Assembly: GCF_003583365.1 (NCBI RefSeq)
Contig: NZ_QXED01000002.1
Location: forward strand, 372,001-436,000
Direction of reading: 5' to 3'
From: Fibrisoma montanum
Lineage (GTDB): Bacteria; Bacteroidota; Bacteroidia; Cytophagales; Spirosomataceae
DNA: 64,000 nt
Below are positions 8,434-16,306 of the stretch, one piece after another (position 1 is the first letter of the stretch; every line of letters starts with the position of its first letter). The notes beneath the pieces are model-generated. The model searched no databases, had not been told where the DNA came from, and saw only the letters and a program-made list of their open reading frames with translations. The position numbers were made by a program, and so were the translations under genes.

Positions 8434-8828
8434 TTGTTAAATATTATTCCAAAGTACGTATTTATTTAAGCCGTTCCCGCGCTTCTGCCTGACTTTTGAT
8501 TGCGTGATTATTGAAAGGGTACATAAATAGGGTTAAATCAGGGCATTTGTCTTCTTTTCAGCACCATAATCAGCAAAATAGTAATACAAGGATAAAATAC
8601 CAGATCAACTCAGTTGATAGAAACAAGCGGTTGATTATTGACTTGAAAAAGGCTGTAGCACCGAAAAATGAAACGAAAATCAAAAATTTTTATGCAATCG
8701 GTTGCAAAAGATCAGAAATTGTAGGATTTTTAGACGCTAAATGTAGACGAATCAGCTAGGATCGTCGGCCTGTTCTAAAAATCCATACGTAGTAGCAGTA
8801 AGGACTAACCAATGATGACCCGTTAATT
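8434..8828. other. 395-base divergent regulatory spacer between lacI-type gene and susC
   Basis: AT-rich, with no convincing gene. A short frame at 8511-8759 starts with TTG, resembles nothing recognisable and contains the operator. The spacer holds the susC operator at 8693-8706. No exact TAnnTTTG element was found on the susC strand. Confidence 0.6.
8693..8706. promoter_or_regulatory. LacI-family operator upstream of susC
   Basis: TGCAATCGGTTGCA matches the palindrome at 13 of 14 positions and lies 122 bases before the susC start codon. It would place the uptake system under the same repressor. Confidence 0.75.
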
Positions 8829-11800
8829 ATGGAAGTTTTACCTCAACAAACACAACCCGCTCTGCCGGTTCGACTACCCGGATCTGCAAAGCGTATCCTG
8901 TTATTCCTATTTATATGCCTCAGCAGCGTGGCGGCATTTGCCCAGACCAGCCAGGTGAAAGGGGTGGTTCTCGACGAAACCAACCAACCGCTGCCCGGCG
9001 TCAGTATTCTTGTTAAGAACACCCAGCGAGGGACGGCGGCCGACGCCAATGGTCGGTTCACCATTGCCGCCGAACGCGGGAATATCCTGGTCCTCTCGCT
9101 GGTTGGCTACGCCAGTCAGGAGGTAACCGTTGGTAATCCGGCGGAGGAACTGCGCGTACAGCTTACACCGGCCAACAACCAGTTGAACGAAGTGGTCGTG
9201 GTTGGTTACGGTACCCAGCGCCGTTCGGACCTGACGGGGTCGGTCGTATCGGTGGATGCCAAAGCGTTGAAAGAAGTGCCCTCGGCCAACGTACTGCAGG
9301 CATTGCAGGGCCGTGCGGCCGGGGTTGACCTGGCTCGTACGGGTACGGCGCCGGGTGCCGGTGCTCAGCTCCGGATTCGGGGTAATCGCTCGCTGAGTGG
9401 GTCAAACGACGCCCTGATTGTGGTAGACGGTGTACCCTACGGTGGCAGCCTGAACGACCTCAATACCGACGACATTGCGACTATCGACATTCTGAAGGAT
9501 GCGTCGGCCACGGCCATCTATGGGTCACGAGGTTCAAACGGCGTATTGATCATCACCACCAAGCGCGGTCGGGCGGGAAAACCGCAGGTCAGTTACAACG
9601 CCTACGCCGGTCAGAATACCGTGCTGGGCCAATACCCGATGCTGAACGGTGCTGAGTTCAAAGCGATGCGCGATCTGGCGCAGTACAGCGCCGGGTACTC
9701 GCCCGACGAAACGGCGGGTATCGCAGCCGGAACCTCTACCAACTGGCAGGACCTGCTCTATAAAAAAGGCTTCGTTACCAACAATGAGCTCAGTCTGTCG
9801 GGCGGAACGGACAACACGCAGTACAGTTTTTCCGGCGGTTATTACAAAGAAACGGGGGTAATCACGGGGCAGTCGTTCGAGCGGTTTTCCCTGCGTACGT
9901 CGATTGATACCAAAATCGGAAACCGCGTAAAAGTTGGGCTGACAAACCTGAGTAACCTCAACTACACCCGTGGGGAAGGGGTGAATCCGATCTACAACAC
10001 ACTGCGGCTAAGCCCGCTCACTTCGCCTTACCTGCCAGACGGTTCACCTAACCTGCGCCCGCTGCAGGGAACAATCGATGAACTGTCGAGCATGAACCCG
10101 ATTACGCTGGAAGACGAAAATGCCATTGTGCAGCGTCGGCGTCGGATCACTACGTTCAACAGTCTCTATGGCGAAGTGCAGATCATTGACGGGCTCAAGT
10201 ACCGGCTGAACGTCGGTCTGGATTTCCGGCAGGAAAACTTTGGCAGCTATACCGGGCCGAATACGATCATCAACCCCGGCTCGACCCTGCCGACGCAGAA
10301 CAGTGCGGCCGTACAGAACGGTGAGTCGTACCGCTACACCATCGACAACATCGTGACCTACGACAAGGTGCTGGCTGAAAAACACCGCCTGACGTTCACG
10401 GGTTTGTACGGCGTTCAACAGGATCGCGGCTTTACCAACCGGGTCGAAGCGACGGGTCTGCCCGCCGACTACATCCAGTATTATAACCTGAATCTCGCCA
10501 GCGGTACGCCCGTAGTGCCGGCGGGTGGCAATAACAGCTTTAACCGGAGCGGTCTGGTGTCGATCATGGCCCGGGTGAACTACGTGTTCAACGACCGCTA
10601 TCTGCTGACGGCTACGTTCCGGCGCGACGGCTCGTCGGTGTTTCCCGAAGGTACGTGGCTGAATTACCCCGCCTTTGCTCTGGGCTGGAACATCAGCAAC
10701 GAAGATTTTATGAAGGAACTGACGTTCATTTCGAACCTGAAGCTGCGGGCCGGTTACGGGATCACGGGGAACCAGGGCATTCCGTCCGGAGCGACGCGGG
10801 GCAGTCTGTCGACGAACCGCTATAACTTCGGTACCGTCAACTCGCTGGGCTACTTTGTGAGCAGCCTGGGCAACCGCGACCTGCGCTGGGAATCGACGAG
10901 CAACACCAACCTTGGCGTTGATTTCGGCTTCTTCAACAACCGCATCACCGGCTCAATTGACCTGTACCGGCAAGTTACGGACCGCCTGCTGGTGCAGAAA
11001 AACCTGCCCCTCAGCAACGGTGCCAACAGCTACTGGACCAACGCGGCCAAAACCCAGGGACAAGGGGTTGAGGTAGTGCTCAGCACCGTAAACGTTGACA
11101 ACCGGACGGCCGGCTTCAAATGGACAACCGACCTGAACTTTGCCATTAACCGGGAGAAAATCGTAGCGCTGGAAGACCCTGCCAAAACCCAGGACATCGG
11201 CAACGGCTGGTTCGTCGGACAACCGCTCAACGTCATCTACGATTATAAGAAAATCGGTATCTGGCAGACCAGTGAGGCTGAGCAGGCCAAGCAGTTCAAT
11301 GCCGTGCCGGGACAGATTAAGCTCGAAGACCTCAACGGCGACGGTCGGATCACCGATGCCGACCGTACGATTGTCGGCTCGTTCCAGCCGAAGTGGATCG
11401 GTGGGATGACGAACCGGTTTACGTATAAAAACTGGGACCTGACCGCTACCATGAACGCCCGCATCGGCAACACACTGGTGGCGACGTATTTCCAGAATGA
11501 CGGAACGGGCACGGGGTACGCTTTCCTGAACAACGGCCGGGTGAACCAGGTGAAATTTGATTACTGGACAGTGAACAACCCGACCAATGCGTTCCCGCAA
11601 CCGGCTCCGGGCGACCGTATTAATTACTCCTCGACGCTGGGGTACCACGACGGCTCGTTTGTTCGGATGCAAAGCCTCAGCCTGGGCTATACGGTACCCA
11701 ATAGTTTCCTGAATAAGATCGGCTTCGGATCGGCGCGGGTTTACCTCACGTCGCGGAACCCCTTCCTGATCTACTCGCCGTTCGTAGCCAATGGACTGGG

Positions 11801-11948
11801 TATCGATCCCGAGGGAACCGGTACTGGTGGGGCAGTGCCGACGCAGGGAGCCAGCAGCGGTACGGGCGTATCCACGCGGGCAATCACCGTTGGGTTGACA
11901 ACTCCGCCGACCCGCCAGCTGCTGATTGGTGTAAACCTTAAATTCTAA
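8829..11948 (+). CDS. SusC/RagA-type TonB-linked outer-membrane transporter
   Basis: The 1039-residue protein has an N-terminal signal peptide (KRILLFLFICLSSVAAFAQ). A carboxypeptidase-D-like regulatory domain follows at about residues 42-125 (VKGVVLDETNQPLPGVSILV), then the SusC plug with NEVVVVGYGTQRRSDLTGSV, LRIRGNRSLSGSNDALIVVD and IDILKDASATAIYGSRG, then a long beta-barrel ending in GVNLKF with the terminal Phe of outer-membrane proteins. It imports oligosaccharides into the periplasm with TonB energy; by context these are glucuronoxylan fragments. The SusD partner starts 54 bases downstream. A LacI-type operator lies upstream. The ATG is about 60 bases before the hydrophobic core, so the signal peptide has a long N-region and a shorter start is possible, but no better in-frame ATG exists. 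Confidence 0.95.
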   Translation: MEVLPQQTQPALPVRLPGSAKRILLFLFICLSSVAAFAQTSQVKGVVLDETNQPLPGVSILVKNTQRGTAADANGRFTIAAERGNILVLSLVGYASQEVTVGNPAEELRVQLTPANNQLNEVVVVGYGTQRRSDLTGSVVSVDAKALKEVPSANVLQALQGRAAGVDLARTGTAPGAGAQLRIRGNRSLSGSNDALIVVDGVPYGGSLNDLNTDDIATIDILKDASATAIYGSRGSNGVLIITTKRGRAGKPQVSYNAYAGQNTVLGQYPMLNGAEFKAMRDLAQYSAGYSPDETAGIAAGTSTNWQDLLYKKGFVTNNELSLSGGTDNTQYSFSGGYYKETGVITGQSFERFSLRTSIDTKIGNRVKVGLTNLSNLNYTRGEGVNPIYNTLRLSPLTSPYLPDGSPNLRPLQGTIDELSSMNPITLEDENAIVQRRRRITTFNSLYGEVQIIDGLKYRLNVGLDFRQENFGSYTGPNTIINPGSTLPTQNSAAVQNGESYRYTIDNIVTYDKVLAEKHRLTFTGLYGVQQDRGFTNRVEATGLPADYIQYYNLNLASGTPVVPAGGNNSFNRSGLVSIMARVNYVFNDRYLLTATFRRDGSSVFPEGTWLNYPAFALGWNISNEDFMKELTFISNLKLRAGYGITGNQGIPSGATRGSLSTNRYNFGTVNSLGYFVSSLGNRDLRWESTSNTNLGVDFGFFNNRITGSIDLYRQVTDRLLVQKNLPLSNGANSYWTNAAKTQGQGVEVVLSTVNVDNRTAGFKWTTDLNFAINREKIVALEDPAKTQDIGNGWFVGQPLNVIYDYKKIGIWQTSEAEQAKQFNAVPGQIKLEDLNGDGRITDADRTIVGSFQPKWIGGMTNRFTYKNWDLTATMNARIGNTLVATYFQNDGTGTGYAFLNNGRVNQVKFDYWTVNNPTNAFPQPAPGDRINYSSTLGYHDGSFVRMQSLSLGYTVPNSFLNKIGFGSARVYLTSRNPFLIYSPFVANGLGIDPEGTGTGGAVPTQGASSGTGVSTRAITVGLTTPPTRQLLIGVNLKF

Positions 11949-12002
11949 ATTACTGCTCCCAACTCGTTCAATCAGGTTGGGGTAGCCAAATGCAAATACA
12001 TC

Positions 12003-13745
12003 ATGACAATCAATAGAAAATTAAAACTAAGCAGTGTGGCTCTGACGTTGATGGCCCTGCTGTCGACAAGCTGCCAGAGTGTACTCGATCAGGAGTTTCG
12101 CTCAGAACTGGGCCCCGAGTTCTTCGCCACGGCCGGCGGACTGGAGGGCGGTATTACGGCCTCGTATTCGATCATGCGTTTCTTCTGGGGCTCAGAAGGG
12201 TTTACCTACACCGCCAACGCTGGTACGGATGAGTCGATTCTGGGAGCCAGCGACGGCGACCGGACGTACTTCGAGTATGCCAACATCCTGCCGTCGAACG
12301 GGAACATTACCGGTATCTGGAACAACGCCTATCAGGCCATTAACAACCTGAATGGAGTGCTGAAATTTGGACCGAGCGCGAACATTGACGCGGCTCGTCG
12401 GACAACCCTGCTGGCCGAAGCCAAATTCCTGCGGGCGTTCTACTACTTTGAACTCGTAAAGACGTTCGGAGACGTACCACTGAGCCTTCAGTTTATCGAC
12501 GTACCGACTACATCGGCGGCCCGGGCACCCATCGCTGATGTGTATGCCGCGATCATTAAGGACCTGACCGAGGCTATTCAGGAGCTGCCCAACACGGCTA
12601 CTCCCTCAAAAGGCCGGGCGGCCAAGCCGGCTGCGCTGCACCTGCTGTCGAAAGTATACCTGACTCGCGGCTGGTCGGCGGCTGCTCAGCCAACGGATTT
12701 CCAGAACGCCTACACCACGGCTAAGCAGTTGATCGACAACCAGGCTACGTATGGGGTAGGGCTGGAGCAGGATTTTGCGAACGTACACCGCGAAGGCAAC
12801 GAGTATGGTAAAGAAGTGCTGTTCGTCGTAGACCGCAACACCGATCCCAGCTACGCAGAAAGCCAGTTCAATAACTCGCCCCAGATTGCAAACGGCAACA
12901 AAGAGAACCGGTCAAACTTCTTCTGGGTGTCGCTGTATACCAACGCCCTGAACGTCAACGCGGGGATCAGCGGAGCGCCAAATAACACCATCGCCGTGAT
13001 GGACCGCGATTTGCGCAATGGTCGGCCGTTCCGGCGGTTCCGGCCGACCAATTACACGCTGAACACGGCTTTTGGCGATCGCGCGAACGATTCGCGGTAT
13101 TTTAAAACGTTTCAGTCGGCCTGGATTTTCAACCGGACGGTGCCCGTGACGACTTCCCGCGGTACGTTGGCAGTTGGCGATACGGCTATCTGGATGCCAG
13201 GGGTAGAAGTGACCGAAGCCCAGCGCCGGGCGTTCAAGGGGGTAATCATTGCGCCGTCGCAGTACACCGCTGACCTGCACCCGACCATGACGAAATATGC
13301 CGCCGTAAACCGACTGACGGTCAATGAGTCGTCGTACCGGCCGTATATCCTGTTCCGGCTGGCGGATACGTACCTGCTGGCGGCTGAAGCATACATCAAG
13401 GATAACAAACCCGCCGAAGCAGCCACACTGATCAACGCCGTCCGGCAGCGGGCCGCGTACCGGGCGACCAACACGGCCGCGCAGAACACAGCCGCAGCCG
13501 CTGCGTTGACCATTACCCCAGCGCAGGCCACGATTGACTTCCTGCTCGATGAGCGGACGCGTGAGCTATACGGCGAATACGTGCGCTGGCAGGATCTGGT
13601 TCGGACGCAGACGCTGAAGACCCGGCTGGAACGCTATAACCCAACACCGGGCTTCCGGGATTTCCACGTGCTGCGGCCTATTCCGCAGTCGCAGATTGAC
13701 CTTACGACCACCGGTCCGAAGTTTCCGCAAAACCCGGGCTACTGA
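12003..13745 (+). CDS. SusD/RagB-type glycan-binding lipoprotein
   Basis: The 580-residue lipoprotein has the signal sequence SSVALTLMALLSTSCQS, with lipobox Cys near residue 24. SusD features follow: an N-terminal TPR-like helical region (GIWNNAYQAINNLNGVLKF, AEAKFLRAFYYFELVKTFGDVPL), the middle ALHLLSKVYLTRGW, and a C-terminal SusD domain with YRPYILFRLADTYLLAAEAY and FLLDERTRELYGEYVRWQDL. It forms the lid on the SusC barrel at the cell surface and binds the incoming oligosaccharide. It is co-transcribed with susC, and a terminator follows about 60 bases after the stop. Confidence 0.95.
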   Translation: MTINRKLKLSSVALTLMALLSTSCQSVLDQEFRSELGPEFFATAGGLEGGITASYSIMRFFWGSEGFTYTANAGTDESILGASDGDRTYFEYANILPSNGNITGIWNNAYQAINNLNGVLKFGPSANIDAARRTTLLAEAKFLRAFYYFELVKTFGDVPLSLQFIDVPTTSAARAPIADVYAAIIKDLTEAIQELPNTATPSKGRAAKPAALHLLSKVYLTRGWSAAAQPTDFQNAYTTAKQLIDNQATYGVGLEQDFANVHREGNEYGKEVLFVVDRNTDPSYAESQFNNSPQIANGNKENRSNFFWVSLYTNALNVNAGISGAPNNTIAVMDRDLRNGRPFRRFRPTNYTLNTAFGDRANDSRYFKTFQSAWIFNRTVPVTTSRGTLAVGDTAIWMPGVEVTEAQRRAFKGVIIAPSQYTADLHPTMTKYAAVNRLTVNESSYRPYILFRLADTYLLAAEAYIKDNKPAEAATLINAVRQRAAYRATNTAAQNTAAAAALTITPAQATIDFLLDERTRELYGEYVRWQDLVRTQTLKTRLERYNPTPGFRDFHVLRPIPQSQIDLTTTGPKFPQNPGY

Positions 13746-13803
13746 TCGTCACGACGACGTAGACCGGCACCGATAATTGATTAATCATAGGTTTTGTAAT
13801 GCG

Positions 13804-13837
13804 CACACTCCCTGACATTCGGCAGGGAGTGTGTTTT
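13804..13837 (+). terminator. Intrinsic terminator after susCD
   Basis: A perfect 11-bp stem (13804-13814 with 13823-13833), an eight-base loop and then TTTT. It separates the susCD transcript from the following RraA-like operon. Confidence 0.85.
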
Positions 13838-13850
13838 CTCAAATAGGAAA

Positions 13851-13868
13851 GCATGCTGGCCAGCATGC
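13851..13868. promoter_or_regulatory. 18-bp perfect palindrome in the promoter region of the RraA operon
   Basis: The arms are GCATGCTGG and CCAGCATGC with no spacer. It lies just after the susCD terminator and 8 bases before the LacI-like site. It has no U-run, so it is more like a protein-binding site than a terminator; the protein is unknown. Confidence 0.35.
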
Positions 13869-13876
13869 AGCGTTCT

Positions 13877-13890
13877 GTAAACCGATTGCA
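13877..13890. promoter_or_regulatory. LacI-like operator, weaker match
   Basis: GTAAACCGATTGCA matches the consensus at 10 of 14 positions, with the right half intact. The 14 bases CGATTGCATAAGAT here also occur at the perfect operator upstream of GH10 (from 37219), which supports a real site. It lies 73 bases before the RraA-like start codon. Confidence 0.45.
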
Positions 13891-13963
13891 TAAGATAGGT
13901 AGAAGACAGGTGCAACCTGCTTATTCACATCAAATTCTAAACCCTAAATTCCAGACAAAATCT

Positions 13964-14914
13964 ATGAAGCTGGCATGCATTACAGCAAGTTTACTCTGCC
14001 TGTTTGGTAGCCTGACGGTGTCGCTGGGACAACAGATTTCCCGCGAGGATCTGATCGCCATGACGCCGGAATGGAAAGGTGAGCGCTATCCTGACGGTCG
14101 CCCGAAAGTACCCGATTCCATTCTGAAGCGGATGAAAATGGTAACCCACGAAGAAGCCTGGGCTGTTCTCCGTAACGAAAACTACAAGTACCAGTACGCG
14201 GATGGCTGGAAAACCATCAACCCCGACAGTGTGCTGGTTGGACGGGCCGTCACGGCGACGTTTATGCCCGGTCGGCCGGACGTACACCGTTTTCTGGACA
14301 AGAAAGGCCACGAGAAAGACGGGCGCGTGAAAGCGCAGAACACCTGGCCAATTGCCCTGCTCACCAAAGGCGATGTGTACGTAGTGGATCAGTTCGGGAT
14401 GCACGAAGACGGCCCGACCATCGGCGATAACCTCGGCAACGACATTTACACAAAAACCGGCAACGGCATCGTATACGAGGGGGCCATTCGCGACGTCGAC
14501 GGGCTGAAGGAACTGGGCGGGTTTACGTCTTTTTTCCGGTCATACCACCCGTCGCACCACCTCAACGATCCCAATGGCGCCCTGAACACAACGCTGGTGA
14601 GTATCAATCAGCCGACGCGCATCGGCAAGGTGATGGTGATGCCCGGTGATATTGTGCTGGGTCGCGATGGGGGCGTGATTTTCATTCCGCCCCACCTGGC
14701 CGAAAAGGTGGTAAAAACCTCTGAGATCGTTCGGCTGCGCGATATGTTCAGCCACCAGCGGCTCCGCGAGCAGAAATACACGTCCGGGCAAATTGATACC
14801 CGTTGGTCGGCCGACATCGAGAAGGATTTCTCGCAATGGCTCAATACGTACATCGACAAACTGCCCGTCCCGAAAGAGCAGATTCAGGAATTTTTGAAAA
14901 CCCGTACCTGGTAA
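13964..14914 (+). CDS. RraA-like family protein (possible aldolase), exported
   Basis: The 316-residue protein starts with a clear signal peptide (MKLACITASLLCLFGSLTVS, LGQQ), so it acts outside the cytoplasm. The core is the RraA/4-hydroxy-4-methyl-2-oxoglutarate aldolase fold: VVDQFGMHEDGPTIGDNLGN, then GNGIVYEGAIRDVDGLKELG with the conserved Arg-Asp pair of the aldolase active site, then GDIVLGRDGGVIFIPPHLAE. Cytoplasmic members of the fold are metal-dependent aldolases of oxo-acids or RNase E regulators; this exported branch has no role known to me. The ATG at 13964 is used because an upstream in-frame start at 13853 would not place a signal peptide at the N-terminus and would run through the putative operator. 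It is first in a long operon, 27 bases before the enolase-superfamily gene. Confidence 0.8.
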   Translation: MKLACITASLLCLFGSLTVSLGQQISREDLIAMTPEWKGERYPDGRPKVPDSILKRMKMVTHEEAWAVLRNENYKYQYADGWKTINPDSVLVGRAVTATFMPGRPDVHRFLDKKGHEKDGRVKAQNTWPIALLTKGDVYVVDQFGMHEDGPTIGDNLGNDIYTKTGNGIVYEGAIRDVDGLKELGGFTSFFRSYHPSHHLNDPNGALNTTLVSINQPTRIGKVMVMPGDIVLGRDGGVIFIPPHLAEKVVKTSEIVRLRDMFSHQRLREQKYTSGQIDTRWSADIEKDFSQWLNTYIDKLPVPKEQIQEFLKTRTW

Positions 14915-14941
14915 GTCAGACACCTAAACCCTCATAAAACC

Positions 14942-16249
14942 ATGAAATCAACTACTTACCAGTCGGAAAACAAGTCGCTCGGCCGGCGTTCATTTTTAAC
15001 CAAAAGCGCCCTGGCCAGTGCATTTGCCGCTACGTCGATGTCGTCGTTCGGCGAGGGCCTCGAAACAGCCCTTGATCGTACCCCGCAGTCGTCGGCCCCG
15101 TCGGATCTGAAAGTTACGGACATCAAATGCGGCTACATCCGTAACGGACACAGCCTGTTTGTGAAAATACACACCAACCAGGGGATCTGGGGCTGCGGTG
15201 AAGCCGTTGACGCCACGCCTGGAACGTACCACCTGGTGAAGATGATGGGGCAGCGGATTAAAGGTAAAAGTCCCCTGAACGTCAACCGCTTGTTTGAAGA
15301 TGTGCGCAAGTCGGGCTTCTTCGAAGGGGCGCAGTCGGGGATGTACATCGGGGTGCTGTCGGCGGTCGAAACGGCGCTTTGGGATCTGGTCGGGAAAGCG
15401 CTTGGCTTACCGGTCTACCAGCTGCTGGGCGGCAAATACCGCGACAGGGTGCGGGTGTACTGCGATACGGGTGCCTACCGGGAAACCGACACCAGCCCCG
15501 AATCATTTGGCAAAAGCGCCAAACGGGCCGTCGACATGGGCTTTACGGCCGTTAAGTTCGACATCGACGAACGCAATGACCCGAACAAATACGACGCGTA
15601 TAACTGGACGGCAAGCCCCGGCGAACTGGAGCGGATGTATAACCAGATTTCGGGAGTTCGGAAAGCCATCGGCTCAAAAGTCGACATCTGCGTCGATATG
15701 CACGGTCGCTACGACGTAACGACCGGTCGGCGGGTGGCCAAGATGATGGAGCCGCTGAACCTGATGTTTCTGGAGGAGCCCATTCCGGCCGAAAACCCGG
15801 AAGCGTACCGGCAAATCCGCGAAGCAACCAACACGCCGATCTGCGCGGGCGAAAACCACTACCTGGCGCATGGTTTCCGGCGGATGCTCGAAATTGGCGC
15901 GGTAGACATCATCATGCCGGATTTACAGAAGGCCGGCGGACTGGGCGAAGGGCAGCGGATTGCCAACCTGGCTAACCTGTACTACGTGCCGTTTGCCCCG
16001 CACATGGTGGCTTCGTACCTGGGCGCTATGGCGTCGAGCCACGTGTGCGCGTCGGTGCCGAACTTCCTGATTCTGGAGTGGCAGATTTACTTCCACGAGG
16101 ACCCGATGTTCAAGGACATTGTGACGTTCGACGGCCCGATGGTGAAAGATGGCTTCATTCCGCTGTCCGAAAAACCGGGTATCGGCGTCGAAATCAACGA
16201 AGAAGGGATGCGTAAATACGCCACCAAGGACGTACCGTTTTTTGTGTAG
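14942..16249 (+). CDS. Mandelate racemase/enolase-superfamily protein (sugar-acid dehydratase type) with Tat signal
   Basis: The 435-residue protein has an N-terminal twin-arginine motif GRRSFLTKSALA followed by a short hydrophobic stretch, predicting folded export or membrane tethering. The enolase-superfamily N-cap (LKVTDIKCGYIRNGHSLFVK) is followed by the barrel: AVKFDID with the Lys position, DICVDMHGRYD and FLEEPIPAENP and CAGENHY with the three metal ligands Asp, Glu and Glu, and APHMVASYLGAMA with a catalytic-type His. Family members dehydrate aldonates such as galactonate, gluconate or mannonate, or racemise acids; the substrate here is not determined. Export is unusual for this cytoplasmic superfamily. 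It lies between the RraA-like gene and GH115, so a product of glucuronoxylan breakdown is a reasonable guess. Confidence 0.85.
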   Translation: MKSTTYQSENKSLGRRSFLTKSALASAFAATSMSSFGEGLETALDRTPQSSAPSDLKVTDIKCGYIRNGHSLFVKIHTNQGIWGCGEAVDATPGTYHLVKMMGQRIKGKSPLNVNRLFEDVRKSGFFEGAQSGMYIGVLSAVETALWDLVGKALGLPVYQLLGGKYRDRVRVYCDTGAYRETDTSPESFGKSAKRAVDMGFTAVKFDIDERNDPNKYDAYNWTASPGELERMYNQISGVRKAIGSKVDICVDMHGRYDVTTGRRVAKMMEPLNLMFLEEPIPAENPEAYRQIREATNTPICAGENHYLAHGFRRMLEIGAVDIIMPDLQKAGGLGEGQRIANLANLYYVPFAPHMVASYLGAMASSHVCASVPNFLILEWQIYFHEDPMFKDIVTFDGPMVKDGFIPLSEKPGIGVEINEEGMRKYATKDVPFFV

Positions 16250-16259
16250 ATAAACGCTT

Positions 16260-16286
16260 GCCCTAACCCCGCAGTGGGGTTAGGGC
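16260..16286 (+). other. Stable hairpin between the enolase-superfamily gene and GH115
   Basis: A perfect 11-bp G/C-rich stem (16260-16270 with 16276-16286) and a five-base loop, with no U-run after it. It lies inside the operon, 20 bases before the GH115 start. It could attenuate, or protect the 3' end of a processed transcript; it does not look like a complete terminator. Confidence 0.45.
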
Positions 16287-16306
16287 ATCACTAAAAGTTA
16301 GTTCTG

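Noticed and set aside
8511-8759. 82-codon frame upstream of susC
   Set aside because: TTG start, AT-driven composition rich in Lys/Asn, no recognisable features, and it contains the operator at 8693-8706.
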